Shown: one piece after another, positions 12,453 to 22,793 of the stretch
Position numbering within the stretch: position 1 is the first letter of the stretch
Layout of the letters: each line of letters starts with the position of its first letter
Assembly (NCBI GenBank): GCA_009767595.1
Contig: VSDK01024169.1
Coordinates: 442,051 to 506,050 of the forward strand
Source: Symbiodinium kawagutii
Lineage: Eukaryota; Sar; Dinophyceae; Suessiales; Symbiodiniaceae
Reading direction: 5' to 3'
Length of the DNA: 64,000 bases
Notes under the pieces: model-generated
Databases searched by the model: none
Told to the model about the DNA's origin: nothing
What the model saw: the letters and a program-made list of their open reading frames with translations, nothing else
Made by a program: the position numbers and the translations under genes

Positions 12453-12837
12453 CTTGAGATGCTCATCTGGGAGCGCAGAAACTAACCATGTCTCGTAGTA
12501 TGGCTCCAACGAATAATGTAGCGTCAATGCAGTCTAACTCCAAAGAACCCATGTGAATATTTCAAACGGTTCACCATTTTCTGGTTGCGTGGATGTCTAC
12601 AATTGCAGCAATTTGGATGATCGTTAAACTGAACCTGTACCAATTCATGAAAGATGAGTTGAAAAAGGTGTTCAAATGCCACTGAAACCTTTTTGTATCC
12701 CTTATGTTCACATCTACCCGTATTTTTGGGATGGTCTAATAAGTCTAATATGAATCCACAGGCATATGGATGTTTCTCAAAATAGGGGACGCCTGAATTT
12801 TCCAGTACTATATAATCATTTACCGCAATAAATCAAC

Positions 12838-12990
12838 CTCGCAGAGTCGCATTGTTAACTCCTGCTGTAGAACTTCTCTTCGCTCCCACACACTGAGCGC
12901 TCTGGGTGCCCACGCGGAAAGGAAGCCTGACACAGTCGGCTTTGTCACAGTCCACAGCTGTGACTGGTGGTTTTGTTGAGTCCTTCCCAC
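12838..12990 (-). CDS. candidate exon with textbook borders
   Basis: From ATATTCTTTCAG^GT to CGAG|GTTGAT: GKDSTKPPVTAVDCDKADCV, RLPFRVGTQSAQCVGAKRSS, TAGVNNATLR. Three Cys. The next island down (12379-12452) has compatible phase. Family not recognised; a secreted protein is possible. Confidence 0.6.
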
Positions 12991-13142
12991 CTGAAAGAAT
13001 ATGAACTGATTGCACTGAAAGATTTCTGCTTGGTTGTCTTGGCAAATCATCACTTTGGTGAATTGCTCACCTAGTCTCGACTCATTGAAACAAAGTTGAC
13101 ATGACAGAGACTGAAACGAGCCAAGACAGACTGTCGGACAAC

Positions 13143-13272
13143 CACTTCGGATTTGTATAAAAGTTCTGGTGCTTTGCGACATCTGGGATATCTCCATTGG
13201 AACACAACATGCCAGGGAGCAGAACCCATTCATCAAGTTGATCCATGGATGCTAGGATCGGGTCCCCCACCA
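13143..13272 (-). CDS. candidate exon, unknown protein
   Basis: From TGGATCAG to AAGTG|GTTGTCC: VGDPILASMDQLDEWVLLPG, MLCSNGDIPDVAKHQNFYTN, PK. A hydrophobic ATG frame lies upstream at 13582-13629 (MALAVILAMLLGSSA); signal-peptide-like but unproven. Confidence 0.5.
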
Positions 13273-13734
13273 CTGATCCAGCCAAAAAAAAAATGGTATA
13301 ACCGGTCAGTTCAGGGGGTGCCAAGGTTGGGTCAACTTTTCTGGCTTTTCCTCATTGCTTCTCTTGTTATTGTTGAGAATGTTGATGGGGTTGGTGGTGA
13401 CTTTTTTGTTTGTCTGCCTACTGTATTTGTTTGATATTCTGAGGGTTGCAGCATGAACGAAGAACCAAGCCTTCGCCACCTCTTCACAAGGCTTCAACCA
13501 ACCAGCAACCAACCGAGCAACCAACCATTAACCATCAACCAAGCCTTTACCTTCACAGAATCCTTCACCAAGCTGAACCACTCAGGCTGAACTGCCGAGA
13601 AGCATGGCCAGAATCACCGCCAGCGCCATCTCTCCAGGTGTTCCAGCACCTATGAAGACCAAAAGCGTCGCTCGGTTGGCGCCCTGGCTGAAACAAGTCT
13701 CCGTTGGTGGTTGGATGTGGGGATGGATGGAAGG

Positions 13735-14050
13735 AAGCAAAGGAAGGAAGGAAGGAAGGAAGGAAGGAAGGAAGGAAGGAAGGAAGGAAGGAAGCATGGA
13801 TGCGTGGATGCATGGATGCATGGATGCATGGATGCATGGATGCATGGATGCATGGATGCATGGATGCATGGATGCATGGATGCATGGATGCATGGATGCA
13901 TGGATGCATGGATGCATGGATAAGGAAGGAAGGAAGGAAGGAAGGAAGGAAGCATGGATGCATGGATGCATGGATGCATGGATGCATGGATGCATGGATG
14001 CATGGATGCATGGATGCATGGATGCATGGATGCATGGATGCATGATGGAT
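13735..14050. repeat. compound microsatellite (GGAA)n-(GGATGCAT)n, twice
   Basis: GGAA run at about 13740-13793, (GGATGCAT)n to about 13918, then GGAA again at 13923-13951 and (GGATGCAT)n to 14046. The A-B-A-B order indicates duplication of the compound block. Every frame is open here, so the MHPCIHAS-type ORFs are not genes. Confidence 0.95.
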
Positions 14051-14059
14051 GGAGCATGA

Positions 14060-15215
14060 TCACCAATGATAACCAACAATTTCACATGCTTCACAATACT
14101 TGAGCATGGTCAAATGAAAGAATGACCAACCTCATGACCACCCATCAAGAGAGGTAGCGACAAAGCTGAAAGGGTCGACTTGTGCACGTTGTATGGGCCA
14201 GATCGAGCTCCCAGTCGGTTCCACTTGCAATCGCCATCAGAGATTCTCATCCATCCCTGCTGATGTGTTCATCAGCATATTTGGCATGCCGAAGATACCG
14301 CGTACTGATTGGTTCATATAATGATCATTGGATATCATTGGCATTATTGATTGATATGCCTTTCATTGTGTCCCTGCGATATGTTTGCTGTGCCTTGCTG
14401 TATATCTCCTGCTGGGGTGGGTCCCATCGATGATTCAATCAAGATGTCCCAATCATTCAACGTCCGCAGTCAGTAGCACGAGTGAATGTTGGTATTGGTG
14501 ATCAATATTCTTTGTTGCTCAATGCTTGGGTGAAAAAACACGAGGCACTCCACTGATTGCAGAGTCACGATCAAAATCCCTCTAACTCCGCAACCACTAT
14601 ACCAACACCAAAACCATCCGTGGCCGCGATAACTGCTCCTGAATCACCCCCAAATGATCATTCAGGAAAACAAGCAAACATCATTCTTTGGAGCACTCCA
14701 TGCGCCCCCTTTGATGGACACACATGTGTTTTGAGTGTGCCTTGAGGATCAAATCGCTTCCCAAAGCGTACAAGGCCTGGGCTCAGCGCAGAAACAACAG
14801 CGGTCTCTCAGAATAAATTCAGCAACAATGTACATCAGCATCGTCAACAACAAAAGCAGAAACTGGAACTGGAACTGCAACACCAAGAACAACTGACTCA
14901 TTCTCCTGCGCATAGTGTGTATCGATTCTTCTGGTTTGTCAATGGATGTTCCCACCACCGCTGTATGATCATCTGTGCGTCTAAGTTCCCCATGATCCAT
15001 TAACAGCTAGGTGAACGACTAGCCCCTGCACCACTGGTTACCCCCTAATGATCATGAATGTGAACGACTAGTCCCTGCACCACTGGTTATCCCTAATGAT
15101 CATGAAGCTATTTCGGCTTCATGGGCTCACATTGACATCTGTTGATTTGTCCCAACAATCAACAGGGACTGTTGTTCGATAACAGTTGGCTTTCATTGGT
15201 GCAGAACAAACAACA
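14060..15215. other. mixed stretch without a firm gene
   Basis: Weak coding-like islands only: 14653-14744 minus (TQNTCVSIKGGAWSAPKND), and 14760-14900 where minus has a hydrophobic frame and plus a Gln-rich one (QHRQQQKQKLELELQHQEQL). A 60-bp direct repeat containing GTGAACGACTAG.CCCTGCACC lies at 15010 and 15060. Confidence 0.5.
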
Positions 15216-15221
15216 AATTGG

Positions 15222-15383
15222 TCAGTTTTCCGAAGGTGGCAATGGCGTTGATAACAAACAAAATGCCTCAATCTCCCAACTAAAGTATTCATCTTTGGGA
15301 TGTGGCCGAAAGGGCAGAAGTTGTTTGGAGCACAGCTCCATCCCCACAAAATTCCCAAGGGCAGAACAAGTAATGGAAGTAAT
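15222..15383 (-). CDS. candidate terminal exon
   Basis: Exactly 54 codons from CAATGCAAG to TGA: ITSITCSALGNFVGMELCSK, QLLPFRPHPKDEYFSWEIEA, FCLLSTPLPPSEN. A plus-strand frame with good borders (FIFGMWPKGQKLFGAQLHPH) competes over half the interval. Confidence 0.45.
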   Translation of the reverse strand: MTSITCSALGNFVGMELCSKQLLPFRPHPKDEYFSWEIEAFCLLSTPLPPSEN

Positions 15384-15713
15384 CTTGCATTGAAGCTAGT
15401 GCTTTGGCTCGGTACCTGAAAGGGCTTCCAACCGTGCCTCCTTCTCATAATTAAAAACAACTTGCCATGGGGACAAGATTGTTTGCACGGATACACGGTG
15501 ATACACCTACCAATAGGAAACAACCACGAGATACGGCACTAAGCCCCAAACCTGCCAACGACATGGATAAACCATGATGATCACAATGATTGGTTCATGT
15601 TGGGGTTCCAGTGTTATGATGGATTGAAGCTGGAAACCAACTGGGTTCACAACCTGCCTGTACCGATCAAATCCAATCAATCAAAACTAGCGTTCAACAG
15701 ATTCATACAGCCA

Positions 15714-15869
15714 TCAACGCAGGTTGGAGCGGATGATCCTGTTTGAGAGCCTTGCCATCAGGATACATCGAATTCTTCCTTTGCATCGCTGGGCAAGCTC
15801 GGCCAATCGTGCACCACGCAGGCTTTCCTCAAGCGAAAGCTTGCAGTTCATAGGGCAGTCATGGGCAGC
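15714..15869 (-). CDS. candidate exon, unknown helical protein
   Basis: After CGTGCACAG^GCT: AAHDCPMNCKLSLEESLRGA, RLAELAQRCKGRIRCILMAR, LSNRIIRSNLR and TGA. The plus strand has a rival 108-codon frame, but the minus sequence is more helix-like and has a good acceptor. Confidence 0.5.
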   Translation of the reverse strand, partial: AAHDCPMNCKLSLEESLRGARLAELAQRCKGRIRCILMARLSNRIIRSNLR

Positions 15870-15926
15870 CTGTGCACGGATACTCTATGCGTGCGGAAGA
15901 GTACTCTATGTGTCTGTGGCTTTAAA

Positions 15927-16001
15927 AATTTTGAAGGATGCAAAGCGTCCCAAAGCTATCCAAGTGTGGTGGCCTGCACCATCTTTTTTTGCCACATCGG
16001 C
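15927..16001 (-). CDS. candidate exon
   Basis: After TTGATTGCCAG^G: ADVAKKDGAGHHTWIALGRF then ASFKIFK. The donor (GCCACA) is weak. Only about 57 bp separate it from the next island. Confidence 0.4.
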
Positions 16002-16247
16002 CTGGCAATCAAAAGGTTTAGCAAGCCCAGCATCTACACCACAGCAATAACAAAGTGAACCTTTCTACCAATAATGGATCCACAGGTTTGTAAGGTCTAC
16101 CATTGTAATCAAGAGGTTTGTACAGTAATCAAAGATCCACAAAACAAGAAGTATATGACCTTTTGACATCTCATGACCACCCCGAAATGTCAGCACAAAC
16201 GGCCTTTGTTGTCCGTTGAAGTACGGATGGCTTGTAGCGGAACTCAC

Positions 16248-16306
16248 CAGCGGGCGCAGCAGCCCATCGACCCAAATAGTGGAGGTATTGGGTCCATGGG
16301 TTGTGT
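16248..16306 (-). CDS. candidate exon
   Basis: From CTGGTTAG to a GTGAGTTCC donor: THGPNTSTIWVDGLLRPL. All three frames are open over this short island; this one fits the borders best. Confidence 0.45.
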
Positions 16307-16658
16307 CTAACCAGCGATCAGCTGACTCCCATCAACCACTTCAACATCAACCAGTGTTAGCCATCAATCATTGGCCATAACTAGCCACCGTTCACCTAGC
16401 ACTTGGTTAGACCCCTCCTGGTAGCTCCAAATCGCTCTCCCTTTAAAGGCTGAAGGGCTAGTGCTGGGTACCCCTGGCTCCAAATCGCTCCCTACCAACC
16501 ACCAGCCAGTCACCACTATTCCTCAAACCACCTTGAACACTAGCAGTGACCATCACTACCAACCACCATGAACTACCACCATGAACCACCACCACCATCA
16601 CTGCGAACCACTCCTCGCAGCAACCCAGGCTCCCAATCTTCGCCGCGGAATTCTTCAC

Positions 16659-16761
16659 CTGCGCCGCAGCGATCTTGGCACTGACACCTCAGCGATGCCG
16701 TGAGCCGTCCGCCACGAGGTGAGCGGCGGATTCCGTTGGATTCGTTGCGCGTTGGAAGTCA
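16659..16761 (-). CDS. candidate exon, unknown protein
   Basis: From ACGAGTCAG to CGCAG|GTGAAG: TSNAQRIQRNPPLTSWRTAH then GIAEVSVPRSLRR, 33 codons with two bases at each end. Strong donor. GC-rich against its flanks. Confidence 0.55.
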
Positions 16762-16954
16762 CTGACTCGTTAGTCGATCAATCACTAACTTGGATCAACA
16801 TTCCGTTGATTCGACTAGTGGTGATTGCATTTTACTAATTTCTACTAACGTCACGTGATATTGACTCTGATGCTTCAAAACTATCGCAGCAGACCCAAAA
16901 CGATGTGGGGGACTAGCACACAGATTTGCACCGAAACCATGGTGACAAGATCCC

Positions 16955-17030
16955 TGTAGAAGATCTCTATGGGAGATCTCCTGACATCTCTGTGGGAGAT
17001 CTTTGTCTCAAGATCTCTATGAGAACCAAA
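16955..17030. repeat. AGATCTCTATGAGA short repeats
   Basis: AGATCTCTATGGGAGATCTC is followed by ATCTCTGTGGGAGATCTTTG and AGATCTCTATGAGA; three partly palindromic copies. Confidence 0.8.
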
Positions 17031-17212
17031 ACAAGCACCGCCAAGGCAAGAGCCATCCGACCCGCAAGGTCCCCAGAGGGTTGCACGAGCGACATGAAAA
17101 TTTGCACTGCGGGAAGGCGAGAAGCAAAAAGCAGAGGTATGAAAGTCGCCTGATGTCTCCGTTCCACTGCGTGCCTTACGATTTCAAGTGTTGATGTCAC
17201 GAAACATTGCGC

Positions 17213-17256
17213 CTGCCACAGGAAAGTGATCCCGAGGCGTACGAATAGTCTTGCAC
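17213..17256 (-). CDS. candidate short exon with GC donor
   Basis: From TGTGTGACAG to GGCAG|GCGCAA: VQDYSYASGSLSCG. Short; moderate support. Confidence 0.35.
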
Positions 17257-17259
17257 CTG

Positions 17260-18200
17260 TCACACAACATGATCTCGACATAGCGGATCCAAAAATGACG
17301 ACGTCTTACAAAACGAGCGTTTCGAGCTCTTCAATAGCATGAAATGCTGTGTTGGCCACGAAAAGTGATTGTTTTCGGACACTGTGATTTTGCGTTTTTG
17401 CAGCGTCCCAAAATCGACGACTGCACATGTTTTGTGAAACATATTGAACCCCGTGCACCTTCAACAGATTCTTAATGCACAAGAAGGACCCGTGTGAGCT
17501 TTCCCTTGCACCTGCCAGGCAAATGCACTTGGATCAACAAAAACAGGCACGGCACGCAGACGAGAACGGAGCTCAGGAAGACAGATCCCACACCGCAAGT
17601 TTCGTGGGAGGTTTCCTTCAAAACGGAAGATGGAGGAAGGTTTTGACGCAAAGTGTCAGCAAATCTGCCGGACCCCCAGGGAAACCACCTCAGACCTGCA
17701 CCGGGATTGGGGGGGAAAAAACGGTTCGACATTCGGCAAATGGCAGCCGGTGTTCCATTGGGAAGTCATGGAATTTGGTCGCCAGGTTGAACCCCGATCT
17801 GTTTCGCCAGGGAATTTACGTATATAGATACATGCTGTAGGTATTCATATACATATGGTAATTCCCTAAAAGAGATACCTCGTGGTTCATGCTGGTTAAT
17901 AGCGAAGAAGAATTCACAAAAGCTACTTCTTTTGGTTTGAACCCTACCAATATATATATATATATGTATACATATATATATATATATATACACACACTTA
18001 CATCCACATCCATATATGTGCATGCGTATGTATCTATATATATATACATATATACATATATATATGTCGTATATACATAAATATATGTATATATATATAT
18101 ATACACGTATGCAAATGGTAGTTATATGTAAACACGTGGAACCATAGTATACGATACTTATTTGAGTAGATACATAAAGACCCACGTTCACCACCCGGCC
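17260..18200. other. stretch with ambiguous frames and a TA-rich microsatellite
   Basis: 17290-17440 and 17470-17830 are open on both strands (plus: GFDAKCQQICRTPRETTSDL; minus: SVRKQSLFVANTAFHAIEEL). 17945-18105 is TA/TATG microsatellite. No firm exon chosen. Confidence 0.4.
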
Positions 18201-18204
18201 ACAC

Positions 18205-18256
18205 CTGCCGTCTGCACGACGTGGATGCTGGAGAATTCAGCTGCGGCCTTTTTGTG
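18205..18256 (-). CDS. candidate exon
   Basis: From TGGGCTGCAG to [27 protein letters not shown], 17 codons plus one base. Confidence 0.5.
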
Positions 18257-18507
18257 CTGCAGCCCAGGGGGGGACTGTAGGTATCAGTTAGTCACCACCA
18301 AATAGCAACTCTTAGTAAGTGCTAGTAGTTGGGATCTGAGAAGTAACCTATCAGTTAGTGTCAAGTAGAAATTCTTAGTAGTTGGTACTTAGATAGCAAT
18401 TACCTATTGATAGGAAATGGCTGATAAATGGCTGGTAACGCTAGGAGCGCTTTATAGGAATTGGCATGGCTTAACAACATGGCTTAATGTAACAATTGGA
18501 GGTGCAC

Positions 18508-18710
18508 CACTCCTCCACTGTGTCTGGAAGTTTCCATAGCCATGGGAATGCCACCACCAAAAGCATCATGTTCGCTATCCCTGACACCCAGGACACCCAC
18601 CTACAACACCTTCATTTGAAAGATAAACTCCCCAGATGTGCTGCAATCGCTGTCAAACACTACCTCCGCTGACTGGCAAACCATTTTGGTCTCAGGGGGT
18701 TCCGCGATGG
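18508..18710 (-). pseudogene. coding island interrupted by one in-frame TAG
   Basis: From ACCGGTCAG to GTG|GTGCACC one frame gives IAEPPETKMVCQSAEVVFDS, DCSTSGEFIFQMKVL, a TAG at 18601-18603, then VGVLGVRDSEHDAFGGGIPM and AMETSRHSGGV. Both halves look coding and share one frame. Options are a nonsense mutation, a sequencing error, or an intron of 9-29 bp, which would be abnormally short. Confidence 0.5.
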
Positions 18711-19236
18711 CTGACCGGTCACTATACAGAATTAGGTCACTTAGACCATGCGGTGACTTAGACCACACTCCTGTCACTTAGAACATACTCCACAGGTCAC
18801 TTAGAAAATACTGCCCCAGTCTCTTACGCTATAGCCCTCACTTGCTCAACCTTTAGGGTTGGGTTTAGGGGTGGGACAGGGGACAAGCAAGACGTAGACC
18901 ATGTGATATTCAATGGCTCATCGCATATTTCTGCATACATGTATAATGTAATAAATCAGGATGACCCACGTTATGCATCCAAAATCTAAGGAGATACAAA
19001 TGACCCAGCCAAGATCAGTCACAAAGCGCGACTCATAAACTAGGCAGGTGACAAGTAAGAAACAATGGTTATTTATCATCACTTGAAGCAAGCAATGGAA
19101 TGCAAAATGGAGACCTGCATTCTCCACAACAAGCCTGACCATGATGGTAAGCAAAAAGATGCAACCAGAAAAGCTTATGGAAATCTGAGGATCCTCCCTA
19201 CCTCAAAGCTCAAGCTTGGCAGTTCCAGTGGTGCAC

Positions 19237-19328
19237 CTTGGGCAGTGGCGTCTTCCTCAACAGGGTCTCAGCATCCAGTTCCAGAGTTCCGTCTTCCATC
19301 TGGGGCACCTGCTCGACGTCAACTTCTG
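19237..19328 (-). CDS. candidate exon, acidic
   Basis: From CATGATAG to CCCAAG|GTGCACC: EVDVEQVPQMEDGTLELDAE then TLLRKTPLPK, two bases plus 30 codons. Upstream lie three copies of CATCCCATGA/CTGTCCATGA. Confidence 0.6.
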
Positions 19329-19566
19329 CTATCATGGACAGTCATGGGATGTCATGGGATGTCATGGGAACTGCAGCGCCGCCAGCGCCAGATGCCAAGA
19401 GAAATGATAACAAGATAAGTGGAGCCAACGATCCACCGCTAGGCAGTCACTACATCACACTGTGGGTTCTAGCAACGCGTTTGGCCAAGCCGAATTCCTG
19501 GGTCTAGCGCATGGGGGGGGGAAGGGGTCCCACCATTGATGGATCCACGGGCCCTGTGCTTCGGAC

Positions 19567-19623
19567 CTGGAAGTACAGGGCAGTTGGATCCGGTAACCTC
19601 GGAGCGAGCACAGGCGGGATGTC
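19567..19623 (-). CDS. candidate exon
   Basis: 19 codons ending at CAG|GTCCG: DIPPVLAPRLPDPTALYFQ. The right border lacks an obvious AG. Confidence 0.4.
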
Positions 19624-19744
19624 AACCCACCATCATTAAACCATCAACTGACCATCATTCAACTTGATTTCAGAGTTGGATTTGTGGCTGATGGTGGTCG
19701 ATGGCAGTTGATGGCGGTTAATGGCGGCTGATGGCGGTTGATGG

Positions 19745-19880
19745 TGGCTGCTTGGCTTGTTCGTGTCGCTCTTCTTGTCGTGCTCTTGGGTACGAACTTG
19801 GCTGGTGACATTGCAGCGAGAGCCGCTTGATGCGCTTGGGAAAGGACTTGCTTGGCACTTGGCCGATTGCATGAAATAGA
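19745..19880 (-). CDS. coding-like island, frame uncertain
   Basis: All three minus frames are open. The best reads PSAKQVLSQAHQAALAAMSP then AKFVPKSTTRRATRTSQAA. It grades into a (ATGGCGGTTG)n tract at its left end. Confidence 0.35.
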
Positions 19881-20034
19881 AACTTGTCATCTACTCGTTA
19901 CAGTACCAGCACTTTCTGTTTCTTGCAATGATAACTGTGCCAAATGGGGTCAAATGTTTCGTTGCCAAAGTGCAAGCATAACCTTACGAACGCTGGTCAT
20001 GAAGCCGCCACCCTTCCTTTGATCCCAGTCACAC

Positions 20035-20193
20035 AGACTTTGGCAAGGTGTGATACATGCTTTTGCTGTCAGTCTCCTCCACCTCCTTAACCGTTGCCTT
20101 CCAGCTGCCATCACGGAGTTCGGTCAATGAGGAAGAGTCAGAAAACTCAACGCAAATTGATGATGCACACATTAATGCGACTTCCCGCAGGCA
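20035..20193 (-). CDS. candidate exon, unknown protein
   Basis: Exactly 53 codons between CTGCACGTAG and TCT|GTGTGAC: CLREVALMCASSICVEFSDS, SSLTELRDGSWKATVKEVEE, TDSKSMYHTLPKS. Very clear codon pattern. Family not recognised. Confidence 0.6.
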
Positions 20194-20374
20194 CTACGTG
20201 CAGAAACCAACCAAGAATTGTACGAAAGATGGACCGAATAAACTTCTGAGTTGAGGGAGACCTGTCATGACCCTTGCGAACCAGCAAAAACTTATGGTAG
20301 ATAAGCAACCGCTTGCGATCCAGCAGCCAATCAAAATCAACAAACACACCAAGCCCTGACTTCAAGCCTGCGAC

Positions 20375-20456
20375 CTGCAATCTTTAGGGCTCAGAGATGC
20401 GGCTGCATTGCTACCCCACTGACTGTGGATGTTCTGGGAGCCCCTTGTGGTGCCAC
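20375..20456 (-). CDS. candidate exon, unknown protein
   Basis: From GTTACTAG^GT to TGCAG|GTCGC: GTTRGSQNIHSQWGSNAAAS then LSPKDC. Phase 2 in, phase 2 out, good borders. Confidence 0.5.
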
Positions 20457-20628
20457 CTAGTAACTACTCAGTTACTTCATGATTGATCATGATTGTACAG
20501 GTTCCTGAGATGCAATATGCAAGCACTATCCCCACGAATCCTTTGGTTTCGCCAGCAACCAAGCTTCCGATTCCAGGATTCCCCGTGGATTCCCCATGGA
20601 TTCCCGATGGCTTCCCCATGGATTCCGG

Positions 20629-20754
20629 TCAGATTGGGGTCCCTTGCGTCCCTTGCGCCTCTGAAAAGATCCCCGAGTATCCGGAGGCCAAGCCCTTGAC
20701 CACCGCAGGGCGCCAGGTGTCCACCGGGGCGCTGAAAGTTCTCACCAAGGTGTC
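20629..20754 (-). CDS. candidate terminal exon
   Basis: From GCAGCTCAG^GAC: DTLVRTFSAPVDTWRPAVVK, GLASGYSGIFSEAQGTQGTP, I and TGA, exactly 42 codons. The frame is open upstream to 20832. The plus strand has a rival frame (ASEKIPEYPEAKPLTTAGRQ). Confidence 0.45.
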   Translation of the reverse strand, partial: DTLVRTFSAPVDTWRPAVVKGLASGYSGIFSEAQGTQGTPI

Positions 20755-21115
20755 CTGAGCTGCCGACGGCAACCCAAGGACCCAACAAGGAGCCATGGAA
20801 GCGCCATCATTGCAGCCGTTTTCTGACAGCATCCAACAGTTCGGTGGTGTAGCTGGCTTTGAGTTTTGCTCATGGTCTTTGCATCTCTGACTTGAAACTA
20901 TCGCGCAAATCGGAAGAAACCGCTGCCAAGCGGTTGTAAAACCCAGCTACTTTCGTCCCTCCTACCAATTTCGGCTGATTGGAATCCCAGCTAAACAAGT
21001 ACTGTACGTATTAAGTGCTACAAAAAATCAAAATTACGTTTCTATTTACATACACACATACATCTACATATACACATCATTGCATGTCAAACTACAAGCC
21101 TATGACAGGTAACGA

Positions 21116-21228
21116 CTAAATGCGAGCGGGGGGGTCAGAACAGTCAAGCGCTGTCATCAGAATGAAAGACCATGCAGTGCCCTGCGTTATTTGCCCAGGC
21201 ACCATTTCTTCAGCTTCGGATGCCTGCC
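21116..21228 (-). CDS. candidate terminal exon
   Basis: After ACTGCCAG^GG: QASEAEEMVPGQITQGTAWS, FILMTALDCSDPPARI and TAG. The same frame is open a few codons further upstream (LTSQLPG), so the acceptor is a choice. Confidence 0.45.
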
Positions 21229-21483
21229 CTGGCAGTTGTGACGTCAGGGCGGATTATGGTCGAGCAAACACTATGTCTATGTGTTTATTATGTATAAATA
21301 TACATATATATATATACACACACATATATATGTATACATACATTACGTTACATGACATTACATGCCATTACAAGACAGGACCTTATGATCGCCGCGACAT
21401 GGAGCGGCACAGAGTGAAAATTGTTTTTAGATCAAATTTGACAAACTTGCTGTCTTTGCTGGTAATACGGGGCACTCCTCGAC

Positions 21484-21561
21484 AGGGAAGGCCCTTCAAC
21501 CCTTCTAGGCTCATCCACCCACAGTAATTAATCATCAAGTGGATCCTTTCAAAGTCCCAGC
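21484..21561 (-). CDS. candidate exon, unknown protein
   Basis: From TTCCACAAG^GC to CCCT|GTCGAG: WDFERIHLMINYCGWMSLEG then LKGLPC. Acceptor good, donor one of two (GT or GA). Confidence 0.4.
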
Positions 21562-21589
21562 CTTGTGGAATTCGCACTGTTTATGCCAA

Positions 21590-22129
21590 TTATTGCAAGT
21601 ATCGCCAACAAAACAGTTCTGTGAGACCCTTGCAAGACCATTCTGAGATTTTCCTAACACTTCGGCACGAGGGTTTAGTAGCTTGACAAGCCAAAATCAG
21701 TAATTGACCAACCGCAAGGTCAGGCTCGGGGCGAAATGTCCAGCAAGCAGAGACATGGTTAACTTGAATCCGTTTTCCCTTCGAAATATGCTCGGTCTGT
21801 CGTTTTCGTTGTTGGGTTCCTCTTGCTGCTTGAGTTGTTTTGGGATTAACCTCACGAGCGATGCTCAGACTGAAAAAGACGTGCGCCACAAGCCTTGACA
21901 TGGAAAGCACTCGAAAATCCAACCGTGCAATCAGCGAAAACAGTCGAGCTACCGTTGGGTTTTGAATTGCAGTGGAGTCAAGAGCAGTATATTCAGTTGG
22001 TGGCCCTTGGGTAGTTAAATAGCAAAAGTAGAAGAGTTTGATTCTATTGGTCACCCAGGTCATTGGCTGCCAGTGTCTGCACCTGTAGGACTTACCAGAC
22101 TGGTTGGGAACACAACCAGCATACACCAT
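21590..22129 (-). CDS. 179-codon ORF, unknown
   Basis: The longest non-repetitive frame in the window, with ATG and stop. Segments: VARLFSLIARLDFRVLSMSR, KTTQAARGTQQRKRQTEHIS, PEPDLAVGQLLILACQATK. Composition is near background and no family is recognised. It may be a real intron-poor ORF or partly chance. Confidence 0.3.
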   Translation of the reverse strand: MVYAGCVPNQSGKSYRCRHWQPMTWVTNRIKLFYFCYLTTQGPPTEYTALDSTAIQNPTVARLFSLIARLDFRVLSMSRLVAHVFFSLSIAREVNPKTTQAARGTQQRKRQTEHISKGKRIQVNHVSACWTFRPEPDLAVGQLLILACQATKPSCRSVRKISEWSCKGLTELFCWRYLQ

Positions 22130-22213
22130 CTACAATGGTATCACATCACCATCTACATCCAGCAACGTTACGGACCATCATTGATGCCTCACCGTTGATG
22201 GGCAACTGCTGGC

Positions 22214-22346
22214 TCACAACTGGATGAGATTTTCAGTGCCACGGACGATCCGCTGGATGAACGAACTCAGCATCTGCCGCAGCACCTCCAGATTGGTGGG
22301 ACAATGTTCGCTCGAGCAACACTTCCACAGGTTCAGGCTTTTCGTC
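22214..22346 (-). CDS. candidate terminal exon
   Basis: After CACTCAG^G: TKSLNLWKCCSSEHCPTNLE, VLRQMLSSFIQRIVRGTENL, IQL and TGA. An alternative frame (PEPVEVLLERTLSHQSGGAA) is also open over the first two thirds, but the chosen one covers the whole island. Confidence 0.5.
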
Positions 22347-22634
22347 CTGAGTGTCATCCCAGCTGTCCCTCACGTGTCCTTCACTTGCAATGGTTGACGA
22401 CAAGGTTCTTGCCGGTTGTGTTAGTTGTCATAATATCTGACTCTGGTTCGCAGGAGTTTCAATCCTAGGATTGGGCCATTAGCTACAAATGGTCTGGATT
22501 GGAACAACTGATTCCAAACCCATCAAGTTACCCACAATACATAAAAAGGTGGGTTCCATCAGTGTGGTTGCCCCCAACTATTTTTGTTAAACAACTGATC
22601 AGCTTTGGCAAATCTGGGGGCATGGTTTGTGGAC

Positions 22635-22793
22635 AACCTCAAACCGGATTTGCCACAATTTGCAAGACTCAAAGCACTCATGGTTATCATGTTCCTTGGC
22701 TAAACAATGCTGGTTGCAGCATGCTGCCTTTCGTCGCGCCCAACAGATTATGGTGTGCTCCCAGCAATGCGACTTGGCAAACTGATGTGGATC
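22635..22793 (-). CDS. cysteine/histidine-rich candidate exon
   Basis: Exactly 53 codons between ATGTCCAG and GTT|GTCCAC: DPHQFAKSHCWEHTIICWAR, RKAACCNQHCLAKEHDNHEC, FESCKLWQIRFEV. Seven Cys and six His suggest a disulphide-rich or metal-binding segment. Not recognised. Confidence 0.5.

Noticed and set aside
13582..13629. MALAVILAMLLGSSA as a gene start with signal peptide (also MARLVLLLLLIC near 23574 and MALALAVLVLVLIEIL near 17068)
   Set aside because: Too short and no donor or transcript support. Given the intronic example at 49.4-49.9 kb, these are only noted.
13565..14094. ORFs of 113-170 codons (MHPCIHAS or WMHGCMDA repeats)
   Set aside because: Pure microsatellite translation, open in all frames.
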